Assembly (NCBI GenBank): GCA_013398295.1
Contig: VZSF01008858.1
Coordinates: 295,397-359,396, forward strand
Reading direction: 5' to 3'
DNA: 64,000 bases
Source of the DNA: Chionis minor
Taxonomy: Eukaryota; Chordata; Aves; Charadriiformes; Chionididae
Shown here: piece by piece, positions 47,983-58,820 of the stretch
Numbering within the stretch: position 1 is the stretch's first letter
Layout: each line of letters opens with the position of its first letter
Notes under the pieces: generated by a model
Seen by the model: the letters and a program-made list of their open reading frames with translations, nothing else
What the model was told of the DNA's origin: nothing
Database searches by the model: none
Translations under genes and position numbers: made by a program

Positions 47983-50900
47983 CAGGAGGGTGAGGCAAGA
48001 TCAGCAGCAGCTGATATCCAGGTTCTTAGGGCAGCCCACCACTAAGCCTGGATTCTTTCTTTCCTCTTTTTTCCCTCTTTATCTCTTCCTCAAGCAAACT
48101 GGGAGTCTCATTATCACATCTGTAAACTGCTTAGTGCAAGAAAGAGTGGCCAGGCCAGAGGAGGGTGGGGTGCCCAGTCCCCCTGCAAAGCCAGGGGTAG
48201 GGGCTGGGGCGGCCACCGCGCTCCGTCTCCCACTGGGGTGGCCCGGAGGCAGGCGGGCAGCAAGGGTCTGCATCCAGGCTATGGGCATGAGCCTGGCTCC
48301 GGCTGCCCAAAGCCTTGCGCAGCCACGGCCACGGCCACAGCCAGCTGACTTCTGGCCACCTTTGGGGATGGCAAGAACCTCTCCTGGAGGTGACGCCTGA
48401 GCAACCAGAGCATCCTTCCGAGGTGCCCCTTCCCCAGCTTCCTCTGCCAGCTTGGGTACAGGCCCAGGAGACCTTCCAGGGAGCCAGCCGGCACAGATGT
48501 GTCCCTGGAGCATGTGTCTGGGGACAGTGACAGCACTGTTTATTGTATTATACTATTGCAAAATAGCTGCCTTTGTCCTGAGCGTGACACGGAGGCTGCT
48601 TATTATATTCTGTAAAAACTAAACTAAGTAAATCATTCTTGTGTTTATTTCTTCCTTGTTGAATTGTACAGGGGACAACAAATGACTCATCAGTCTCAGC
48701 ACCGGACCGGTTGTAGGGATGTTGAACCCTGGCAGATCAGAGAGCCCACACAGGGCTCCCGCACCAACCCTCCACTTACGGCCTCTCAGCCTGGAAAGGA
48801 GGAGACAAGAGGTGATGGGGAATGCTTGTGGCCACCAGCAAGCTGTTTTGACAGTTAATCACCCTTCTGTTAAAGTCTGAGTTCATCTAGCTTCTGCTTC
48901 CAGCTGACCTTGGTATATATACATTTTTGTCTGGTTTTATCAGAAATCTCCTCCCTCTGTAAATACTTGCAGACAGTGGGAGAGGGGTAACTTGCAGCCT
49001 CACAAATCCAAATCAGCCATGCTGTCCTGACACCTGCAAGCCCTTGTGCCAACCCTTAGCCAGGCACGACAGAATTCATCCCTTCTTCCCGGGGATAGCT
49101 GAAATTGACTCGCAGCAGCGGAGGAAAGTCCAAACCCAAAATTGCTTTGCTAGAAGGACAAGTCTGGGTTCTTCTTCCTTGCTTGCAATAGTCCATCGCC
49201 ATCCGCACCTCGCATCTCCCTGGGGCAGCTGGTGCTGGACACTGCTGGGGCAGCACATCTGGAAGTGTCCCTGTGCCTGAGCCCATGGAGCCCGGGCTAT
49301 CCAAAAGGGGACACAGACAGCCAAGGGGGAAGCTGTAGACCCCTCCCTGGGATCGGGCAGTCCTGCCACCCCAACCAGGGTCCTCTTACTGCTCCATGGC
49401 CCCCCTAGCTGAGGATTAAGGGTTAATGCTTCCTGCTGCCCCACTGGCACTGAATTCATCTTGGCCATCAAAAGTCCTCTTGCCGAGGAAGGACAATGCT
49501 ACACCAGACTCTGGTGTGATGTGAATGAAGCAGCCCAGCTCGGCCAATGTGCAGAGGGAAATTGCAAATGCTAAAAACGTCGGGTTCGTGGAAGTCTTGG
49601 AAACCCCCAGGCTGGGCCCCCCAGCTCCCTCAAGCCGTGCTCAGCATAGGGCCGCAGAGGGATGGCGATATCCACCTTTGCTGGGTGCATCCCCTTCCGG
49701 TAGCCTTCCCAGCCTCCCGGGTGAATTAGCAGTTTCCACTTCAAGGGCAAAAAGACAAAGGTTAAATGCAAACAGAAACAGGTATCTTTAAAATGGTGTT
49801 GTTTCCCCAGACACCCACAGGCCCAGTCTGCCACCCCCTGTATATTCTCCATTTAGCCTAGCAGCCACTCCTGGGATTTATCTGCTCACAAACTCCACAG
49901 ACCAACTTGGGGTGCAGGAGCGGCTCCTCTGAAAACACATTTCTACATCCCTTGTGATGGGAGAAGCAAACATTATCAGCTTTTTAGCAAAAGAAAATTA
50001 AAAACTAGCAGAAGAGCACAATGAAGTAATCCCTGCCAGACTGAACTCTGGCAGCCAGGTACAAGATAACAATGGCTGTGGCCCTGCTTAATTATTTCTG
50101 CTCCACCTAATTGTGAAAAAACAGTCATTTCCACTTAAAAGACACTCTGTGTGATCTTTAGGAGGGTGATTCCCCTGTGGAGCTGCAGCTTTCCCCAGAG
50201 GAGTCAGCGTGGCAGCCCCACCAGGGCTTTGAAGAGGGGTTCCCTGGAGGGTGGGCATTAGGCATTAGCATTTTCCAATTACTGTGCGGAGAAGTCCATC
50301 TCGGTAGGAACTCTGCCCTGAAATCAGCCGCCACTGTCCCATTCCCGGAGAGCTGCTGGCAGGAAGGGAGACACGCTGCAATTGGATCCGCATGCCACCG
50401 GGTCTGGGCTCAATGTGACTCGCTGGGAGTGCCCCGTGGGGGGTCTCCGAGTGCCAGGACCTCCCAGGAAAACTCCCACGGGCCTCGGGAGGGCTGGTCC
50501 GGACCTTGCTAATTGTACAGCTATTATGCACCCAATGTGCAAGCGCTCAGGCATCCAGCTCCCCTGATACCTCCAGCACAAAGTTTAGAAACAGCATCAG
50601 CGTGTTCAGGAGTTTAAAGGAAATGAAGCTCCCTCCGGGATGTCCACAGACAGTCTGAATGATCCGATCTCCCCTCCAAACGCCGGCATGGCAAACCCAG
50701 CTCCCAGCACGTGGCCAAAGCACCGTCCCTCCTGCTCCCTCCTCCCTGGGCAGGGCTGTTCCGAGGTTTGTCCTCCCCAAAGGGATGAGGGCGATGGCTC
50801 AAGGCCACTTGCAGCGCTGCCTCCGGAGGACTGCTGGAGAGGCTGGCACACGCTCACCTCGTGTTGCAACGTGCTTCATCTCAATGCTGTGTTGCATTTT

Positions 50901-52079
50901 TAAGCAATGCACATGAGCTGAGGTGCTGTGGTCCTGCGGGCAAAAGCTGAACCCATGTAACCTGAGATTTACCATCACGACACGTGTCCGAATTTGTAAC
51001 CAGTTTACGAGAATCCTGGGGGAAGACAAAGCGTTTTTGGCAGGTATGAAAAATCAGAAAACGTCCAGGGAAGCCATCAGCTCCCTGCACATCAGGGAAT
51101 GGCTGCAGTCCCTATTCAGGGGTAGCACTAGGGGACACATAGTAAGGACAAAAACCATCTGTGGTGACAGGAAATAAAGTTAGTGCAAATCTGATGTCTG
51201 GGATCTCTGTAGCCTCCACACCCAGAGAGACCCATTATTACCTGTTGTTTCCCCACATCATCAAAATGCCTCTGACCTGTTGATCTGGCACTGCTGATGC
51301 TCCGCGTTAATCTATTCTCATCATCCATCCGCCTACAACAGCCACGCACTGCAACCACCTGCAGCGCAGTACCTGTCTTCCCCTGCCCATGCCTCCTGGG
51401 GATGTTCAGCCCTTACCCTGGGGAGGATTTACAGCAGCTACAGCTGGAGATGAAGCCACACACAAGGTCAAGCTTTTCTGAACAGCTGCAGAGCCAAGAG
51501 TCCACCGGCACTGACGGTAAACCTGACCGAACAATTTTCCCCTCAGAGCAGTGTTGAGGTCTGGGGCCCTGAGCCAGGAAAGGCTCTCGAACACCGTGGG
51601 GGGAGAGACATTTCAGCTGGTCTGGGACTGAAAAGTCCCCAGCATCCCTCCAGGCTCCCAGAGCACTGGTGGCAGCACCAAACATGAAATGGCACCTGGA
51701 GAAAAAGGCTTGCTTGAGGCACACAAAGGAAACAAGCACTGAACAGTAGGGGATAGAAGAGCCCTGAATATGCTGCCATTATTCTTCCGACACTGGCCAC
51801 TGCCGTCTGTGCGAGTGCCTGCACCCGGGGGCTCCCCAGCCCTTTGCTCTGCTGCACACGCAGCTGCCCAGTTCTGCAAGCCATTGGTTTATTACCGTCA
51901 TAAAACAAGTACAACATTGATTTGATGTGCTTACAATCTCGCTCTTTGCCATTAAAATGCATGGAAGTATGTTCAACAAAGGGATAAAGTCAAATGCTAC
52001 AGTTAGATACTGCGGCTGCTTCTCAACGCAGGCTGGGCTGTGGAAAAACACACAGCTGCACTAAGCAGGGCCAGGTTAC

Positions 52080-52330
52080 CCAGCCAGGAGCATTTTCTAT
52101 CTCTAGGAGCATGAATTAGAGACCACATTTTACTGCCAGCATCTGGAATTTCAAATGCCCTTGCAATAGATAGCATCTGGATTGAATTCTCCTTCTATTT
52201 TTTACAAGGCCTTCTTATTTAATAAATAATAATAGTTTGTTACTGCATTGTAAAATTTCATAATCCTTTTCTCAGCAAGAATGAAACAGATTCAGAAAAA
52301 AACAAAGTGCTTTAAACAGGATGTTGCCAT
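52080..52330. promoter_or_regulatory. Candidate element: AT-rich block with paired CATCTG E-boxes
   Basis: AGCATCTGGA occurs twice about 33 bp apart (near 52139 and 52172), giving two CATCTG E-boxes within an AT-rich block that also has AATAAATAATAATA. Regulatory role inferred. Confidence 0.25.
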
Positions 52331-54237
52331 GAACTAATGAAGACAGAGCATTTCCTCAAGAGAGGAGGGTCAACTCATTTTTGCATTTGTGGCACTCGGC
52401 TCTGTGTACATTTGCAGATGTGCCGACAAGTGCAACAACAATTCCCAATAAAACCTTGGCTCGCATCAGTTCAGAACAGCAGAACACGCTCCACGCCTGC
52501 TCCGCTGCAGGACCCGCACAGGCTGGGTTGTCTCCGAACGCATTTCTCACGCACACATGCTCCAGCTCAAGCTCACGAGCAAGTTTTCAAACACTGGACA
52601 TTTTTTATTTATTTCCTGATTTGTAATCATTTCAGACCCACGCTGAGAGTTACTAACAGAGCTCCCATCAACTGAGACAACAAGAGTTTTGGAGGTAAAA
52701 CGTAAGACTGATTTAACCAGTAAAACCACGTCTTTTCTCCCAGGCTTTACCTGAAAGCTTCACTCTCCGGAGGTGTGTCCCGTCCCTCACCAGGCACAGG
52801 CTCGTCTCCATGTCACTCAGCAGCCGGTAGCGCTGCCGTGAGAAGGAGCAGACAAAGCAGTGCTGTGGCTCAGGAAAGCCCTGGATGTCAGAAAGGCTGG
52901 CTCTCCTTTCTTACGGGCCAGTTCCAAGACAGCTGGACACTGGGAGCACTGGGGCAAAGCTGCATGAGGACTGAGACAGTCTGCGAGCTGAGAGATCCCA
53001 CAGCTTTCTCACTTCTCAGGGTTAGTGCTGGGAACGCCATTTCCTCTGGCAAGAGGAAAGAGGTTTAGGGAGAAATAATCCATACAAACCGCAGCAAGGG
53101 CACAAAGGGCACAGACGGTGAGCCTGTGACCCGCAGACCTCACCGCAGAGTGACGGCAGACGCCGTGCTGCTCAGCGAGGGAGAACACGGGCATCGGTTT
53201 CTTTTTGGTGCTTGAGCAAAGTAAGACAACAATGCGTGTCCCTTTCACCCCCTACAGCTTCAGCTCCGCAAAGGCAGGGCTCTCACACCCACTAGCACCC
53301 TGCAAGTGCCACTATGATTTGAAGGGAGATGGTTTTCAGAGAATGCCTGCCAAGGCAGACGGGGAGTTTGCCTCCATGGAGGGGCAGACAAACACCGGCA
53401 GAACAGTGTCCGAGCAGCCCGCTGGGGACCCCCTCCCTCCCCACACAATGTCCCTGCGCAGCGGGTCCTGCGCAGCTGTGGCACGTGGCCTGGCAGCGTG
53501 TCCTCGATGAGCTTTGCTGAGGTCCAGGGACACCTCCCCATCCGGCACAGCAGCCTCGGAGCCCAGGCTGGTGGGAAGCAGGTCCGATCTGCTCTGACAC
53601 TGACCCCATGGAGATGGAGCGTGGCTCAAGCCAGTGTGCGTGCACTTGAGTTCATTCCTCCTTGGGGTGCCTGGGAACTCTTCTCCTGTACATCATCTTC
53701 TAAGCGGAAGCTCCAGCAGACTGAGAAGCAGCAGCTACAGTAAGCAAGCAATGAAGCTGCATGTCCCAAAGCTTTGCTTCCCTTCCCTTTTTGTTCACCA
53801 AGTGATGGTTTCCAATAATTGCTTAAATAAACACATCACTGATTAGCTAGCTTCTGAACCTTGGAACAGTATCTTCTGGTCATCTATGATTTCACAACTT
53901 CCAGATGAGAAAGACTCTCAGGAATGCTGAAGGCAAGAGATCAGCTTCATTTCCACAAGTCACAGAATTAGGAACAAGGATTACACAGGGAGGATCCAAC
54001 CAAAACATGTTTCCCAATTCTGGCTGATGGTGTAAGACTTTGCTGCCACTGGACCTCAAGCTCCTGCGGTACTTCTGTGGAAGTAGGTCATTAATTAACG
54101 CAGACATAAACTAAACAATTCACTGACGGCTTTTGCAGAAAGGCTTGCTGCTAGTATCTCTCATGTGCTACCTCAGAAAATACTGAGGACTGTGCTGCAG
54201 CCCAGGCTCAGTAATTGTGCCTGTAATTAGTGTCTGC

Positions 54238-54253
54238 TTTTTTTTTTTTTTTT
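54238..54253. repeat. Poly(T) tract
   Basis: Sixteen T in a row, about 1.5 kb upstream of GOLGA7. No adjacent retroposon body was recognised. Confidence 0.9.
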
Positions 54254-55385
54254 AATCCCATGGGCACAGCTTGCCATAGAGACCTTGGAAATCTTCAGTT
54301 AGTTGTATCATTCTCCAGTTCCCGTGGTTTCTGAATTAGCTGAAAGGGTGGCGTCATTTTTCAGAGGTTTTGTGGAGGCCATGACACTTGTTATACTGAA
54401 CCAAAGCATTCCACCTCCCGAGGAGGTTCACCTTCACCTTGTTCATTTAAAATGTTTTTAAACGTCGTTAGATCCAGAGGCCATTTAGCTACTGCATGTG
54501 AATTTTCCCACTGTCTAAAGAATTTTCAAACTAAGCCATCTCTTTGGAAATGTCATGTCCTGCTGCCCACAACACATCCCGCTGGGCTCCCAAAGGCTCT
54601 GGAAAGCGTACAGTTCTCTCTCAAGCCCATCCCTGCAGCTCTGAAGCTGCTCAGCAACGCAATGCTCCACACGCAAAGGGAGAGACCTTGGCCGAGGGGT
54701 CCTGTTCACAGAGTCCCAGTCTTACTGCTCACCACCTCAGATCCGTGGGCCCAGCCCTGTCCTGTGCAGCTGTCCCAGAAGGACAGAGCAGCTTTACTGA
54801 GCGTTACAGAAACTGGAGGCGGCAGAACTCTGTGGTGGGCCCCAAGGGGCAGGACGTCACCCCAAAACAGCGCGTGGGCTGGAGGCCCAGGGTAAGGTGC
54901 CAGGTGCCGCACAGCCCCGCAGGAGCTGCCCTGAGCGCCAGCAGGAGCATGGGGCCACCGGAGCGCGGGGACCAGCCACGGCGCCATCCAGCATGGCCAC
55001 TTCCCTGGACAACTGCCCCACACCCAGCCCCGGGGCAGGGCAGGGCGCGGACTCCTGGGATGGCCAATGGCTTCCCCGGCGGCTGCCCGGCTCTGGCGGG
55101 AGCTGTTTCTCGGGTTCCCTTAAGCTGCGCGACCTTTGGCCCTGCCGACGCGGGTCCCGCGGTCAAAGGGCCCGGGACGATCCTGCCCGCCCGCGCGGCT
55201 CCGACTCCCGACAAAACCCGGCGCAATGAGCAGCCGGGGCAGCGCGGGCCGGGGCAGCCGGTAGCCGCGGCGGCCCGAGTGGCGGCCTCACGGGGAGGCG
55301 GCGGGGCCGGCGCGGCCGCGGGCTGCGGGCGATGACTGGGGGGCACCGCCCCCGCGGCCGCCCCGCCATGTCCCGCGCGCGGGCG

Positions 55386-55445
55386 GGGGTCACGCGGGCC
55401 GTGCCACGTGCTCGGGGGGTCACGCGGGCTGTACCACGCGGTGTG
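55386..55445. repeat. 30-bp tandem duplication in the GOLGA7 promoter
   Basis: Units 55386-55415 and 55416-55445 both start GGGGGTCACGCGGG and differ at a handful of positions. The first unit contains a perfect CACGTG E-box (55405-55410); the second has CACGCG at the same place. The pair lies about 300 bp upstream of the GOLGA7 ATG. Confidence 0.85.
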
Positions 55446-55739
55446 CGGGGAGAGGGGTTCATGCCCGCGATGGGAGGGGGGAGTCGCCGCGCAGCCAATG
55501 GGAGGGAAGGCGCGTCTCGCGCATGCGTAGAGCCCGCCGCCCGGCTGTCGGGCGGACCTGCGCCTGCGCACTGCGCTGTCTGCGAGGTGGTGAGGCGGCG
55601 GCGCGTGCGCCGGACGGCACTTCCGCCCTTTCCCCAGCTCGGAGTCGTTCCGACGCTTTTGCGACAGCCGTAAGTGAACGGCGGCGCCCGGCGGAGCGGA
55701 GCGGTGTGGGCGGCGGTGGCCGCAAGTGGCGGCGGCGCG

Positions 55740-55850
55740 ATGAGGCCGCAGCAGGCGCCCGTGTCGGGCAAGGTCTTCATCCAGCGCGACTACAGCGGCG
55801 GGACGCGGTGCCAGTTCCAGAGCAAGTTCCCGGCCGAGCTGGAGAACAGG
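55740..55850 (+). CDS. GOLGA7: GOLGA7 coding exon 1
   Basis: This exon encodes residues 1-37 ([10 protein letters not shown] through PAELENR), exactly 37 codons. The ATG is preceded by GCGCG (G at -3, acceptable initiation context). There is no in-frame ATG upstream in the island; an upstream GTG extension has no homology. The donor is AACAGG|GTACGG. The exon lies in the CpG island. Confidence 0.96.
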
Positions 55851-58820
55851 GTACGGCGGGGCGGGGCCTCTCCCCGCCCTCCGGGCCGCCCGGGCGAGCA
55901 GCTGGCGCCGTGCGCGGCGGGGAAGGGCTGGGCCCCGCGTACGCCCCTGGGTCGTGAGGGCCTGCGGACAGCGACCGGGACCGGGTGGCGCCCGGGTGGC
56001 CTTCAGGAGCGACCGGACGGACTGGCGGGGCCCCGAGCCCCCTCGGCGTCTTTCCCGTGCTCAGACCTGTGCCGCTNTGTGCATAGTGTGAGAGAGGCCT
56101 GATTTCAAAGTTTAAAGGCATATCCTGCTTTGTTTATTTTTTGGCATAAGAGCGCTTTTTGTTGTCTAAACAGAATTTCTGATCAATTGCAGTAAGAAAA
56201 TACTTTTAATTTGAAGTGAAAAGCTGCATGAAAAATAGATAAAAATACTTCCGTGTTTATGAAACGCTGGTGTTTTGTGCTTTCTTTAATCGTGAAGAAG
56301 GCAGCTGTCTTTTGTAGCAGTAAAATAGAATGTGCTCATTATGTCAGCGAGAATAAAGCGTGCGTTGTTGTACTGTGGTGCATTAACACTGTCCTCTCTT
56401 GTGGAGACCAGACAGTTCTGTTGAGCCTGTTCAGTAACCTCACAAGTACTCTCTCAAGTACTTTAATGCTGTCAGATGTAATATCTTCAACCGACAGCAA
56501 AAACAAGCACTCCTTGCTAGTACCTTTTCTTTTTCTCACTGCACTTTTCCTTGTTTCTTTGTCTTGTTTTGTATTGTATTGAGAGCTTGTTTGACTAGTA
56601 CTGTGGCAGCAGCAAGACGTTGCTGATATTAAGTTAGCTCTGTCAATCCACTCCCTAACTGCTCTTTTTAATCTAGCAGATCTCTTTGAGTGTGATTTAA
56701 GCTTTGCTTTTTTTCCCAGTTGAATTGTACATTGGTTTAGTTATATGGTTTTTAATTGTTTTGTGTTCACATTGTGTTGGAATTCAGACTCTAATCACTT
56801 GGCATATAATTAACAAACTACAGGTCTGTAACCCAGTGTCCTTCAGACTTTGGCTCTAAACACAGTGGCTGCAAAATGTAGAAGCGCAAATAAGCAATAA
56901 ATGGAGATATCTGAAGGTATTGGTGAGTTCTGAAACGTGCAGGGCATGACAGGTAAGCTTCACTTCTCTTGCAGATCGATAGGCAGCAATTTGAAGAGAC
57001 TGTCCGAACACTGAACAACCTCTATGCAGAAGCTGAAAAACTCGGGGGCCAATCCTACCTTGAAGGGTGTCTCGCCTGTCTGACTGCCTATACCATCTTC
57101 CTGTGCATGGAAACGCATTATGAAAAGGTGCACTTCTTTTGTTTACCTTGTTACTTGGAAGGCAGTGTGTCTTATAGACTTCAGTCAAAGACTTATTTCC
57201 TGGCAGGTTTTTTGTGACTTGCACTGTTGTCATACAAATTCCATCTAGACTCTGGATCTTACTACAGAGTGATTTCACATATACATGAGACAGAGTTGTC
57301 TGGATTAGTCAATTTGAGTATTCAAATGATTGCTTGTACTTCAGAGGAATCATGCAAGTTCTGTCTCGGGTTCTGTGGCTCTATCTGTGATGTTGCTGGG
57401 GCTCTGTATGTAGGGACTGATGTAGGGAAATGACTCTGATGTAGGGAAACCTAATGAAGGAACCGTGACTTCTGTGTTGTTCTATTACCAGGTTCTAAAG
57501 AAAATTGCCAAGTTCATTCAGGAACAGAACGAGAAGATCTATGCTCCTCAGGGCCTCCTTCTGACAGACCCCATTGAAAGAGGACTAAGAGTTGTATCCT
57601 TCTGTGGTTTCTTAGGTGGACTAACCGGGAGACAATCTGTGATATGCCACCTGTTTATCTCAGTATGGCACCCTCTGGTCATGCTTGATCTGTGACATAG
57701 CAGAATATGCGATTAGTCTTGTTACTCGCCATTGTGCACTGTTCTCTGGTCAGATTTTATAACGTTAAGATTTATCACATTGAAAGACAATGCAAATGCA
57801 GTATTGGAATCCATCCTTTGAGACTTCCTTGAAAATGCAGTATGTATAAACAAAGCACTTCCAGCACTTCATATGGTTCCTCTGTTTCAGTGATGACTGA
57901 AAACACGGTTTGTCTAATTGAGGAGTTAAAAATGACCAGTTTGGTAGGATAGAAATTGATGATGTGAAAGCAAGAGATGTCTGTTGTTTAATTTGCAACC
58001 CTCAGCTCAGGTTCTTGTGAAGATTTTGCCTTGTGACATCACTGTAAGTTGATACCAGCCTAGTACTTGCTCTTGGTTCTAGCATGGCTTAGTTCAACCG
58101 TTTTTCTTCAACTCTTGAACCACACTGCAAGCGTTTTATCTAGTTATTACCTTAGCAGTTGTAAAGACCTCGCATAGTAAATCTAGGGATAGAATGAGTA
58201 ACACCTTTTTTTGAGAATATTGGAACCAAAGCAACTTGAAACACAGAATGCCAGTGAAATGCATACTAATGCTAATTCCTTGCAGTTGGGTTATCTGTGT
58301 ATTTCTCTAAATAGCTTAGAGCTGTCACCTACAGGAGTGGATTATTCTCAATATGTTTTCCACATTTCTTTATGCACACACCTCCTGAAAAAAAAAACCC
58401 ATTCAACTTAGTAAAAGCATTTTCAGTTTGGTTAGTGACTTGACTGAACTGCAGAAGCTCAAGTTTTGCCTACTGCATAGCCTTTCCTGAGATTTAATAG
58501 AAAGTGGCAAGGCTCACAAACCCTCCATGCACAGCATCTTCTGTTCTTCTTGTCAGAACAGTCCTGGGCTGCATAGACACCTGACCTGACCTGACAGGGC
58601 ACCTCTTATTTGTACTGTTCATTTGCCTTGTAGCTCTGAAACTAACGTTGAAACAGCAGGTATGAAGCAGGAAGATCAAAGGTTATATCTTAATGGTTTT
58701 TTGCCCACCCCCCGCTTTTTTTTTCCTCATAATCTTTTTATAGTATGTTTCCGTAACAGCTTTCCTGTGCAGATTGAAATTACCATTTATGAAGACAGAG
58801 GTATGACCAGCGGAAGATAA
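55740..58820 (+). CDS. GOLGA7: Golgin A7 (GCP16), four-exon spliced CDS
   Basis: Exons 55740-55850, 56975-57127, 57492-57593 and 58773-58820 join in phase 0 at every border to give 137 residues plus TAA, the same length as human GOLGA7. The protein starts [18 protein letters not shown] and ends with the [13 protein letters not shown]-terminus. Cysteines 69 and 72 (GCLAC) match the palmitoylated pair known in GCP16; no transmembrane helix is obvious. Known role: peripheral Golgi protein and obligate partner of ZDHHC9 in Ras S-palmitoylation, also reported with ZDHHC5. It lies divergently about 24.5 kb from the SFRP1 start, as expected from human gene order. All introns are GT-AG. The first exon is CpG-rich and the others AT-rich. 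Identification is very secure. Confidence 0.97.
56077..56077. other. Single ambiguous base at a composition break
   Basis: One N in GOLGA7 intron 1, where the GC-rich promoter island changes abruptly into AT-rich intron. It may mark a closed gap or an unresolved base. Confidence 0.9.
56975..57127 (+). CDS. GOLGA7: GOLGA7 coding exon 2
   Basis: This exon encodes residues 38-88, [20 protein letters not shown] to METHYEK, 51 codons. The acceptor is CTCTTGCAG|ATCGAT and the donor GAAAAG|GTGCAC. It holds the GCLACL palmitoylation motif (C69, C72) and is the most conserved part of the protein. Confidence 0.96.
57492..57593 (+). CDS. GOLGA7: GOLGA7 coding exon 3
   Basis: This exon encodes residues 89-122 ([20 protein letters not shown] to ERGLRV), 34 codons. 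The acceptor is TATTACCAG|GTTCTA. The donor AGAGTT|GTATCC is weak (T at -1, C at +5). Read-through would append about 33 unrelated residues before a stop near 57.69 kb. Homology supports splicing here. Confidence 0.95.
58773..58820 (+). CDS. GOLGA7: GOLGA7 coding exon 4 and stop
   Basis: This 48-nt exon gives [15 protein letters not shown] and TAA (58818-58820). The acceptor is TTTCCTGTGCAG|ATTGAA. It differs from the human C-terminus by a conservative M-T-S-G-R versus M-S-S-G-R. It is too short to be found as a stand-alone open frame, but homology is unambiguous. Confidence 0.95.
   Translation: MEITIYEDRGMTSGR

Larger units (their letters stand above)
47691..54929. other. SFRP1-GOLGA7 intergenic region, last part
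   Basis: No gene recognised. AT-rich blocks occur at 48530-48670, 49920-50160, 52080-52700 and 53800-54520. Open frames are short and unlike known proteins. Confidence 0.65.
54930..56060 (+). promoter_or_regulatory. GOLGA7: GOLGA7 CpG island promoter
   Basis: This is a TATA-less, CG-dense island surrounding GOLGA7 exon 1. CCAAT boxes are at 55064-55068 and 55495-55499. NRF1-type sites are at 55519-55527 (GCGCATGCG), 55559-55570 (TGCGCCTGCGCA) and 55601-55610 (GCGCGTGCGC). A CACGTG E-box is at 55405-55410 and an ETS-like CTTCCG at 55619-55624. Clustered NRF1 sites within about 240 bp of the ATG fit a housekeeping promoter with dispersed initiation, probably at 55.55-55.66 kb. The exact start is inferred. 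Confidence 0.8.
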
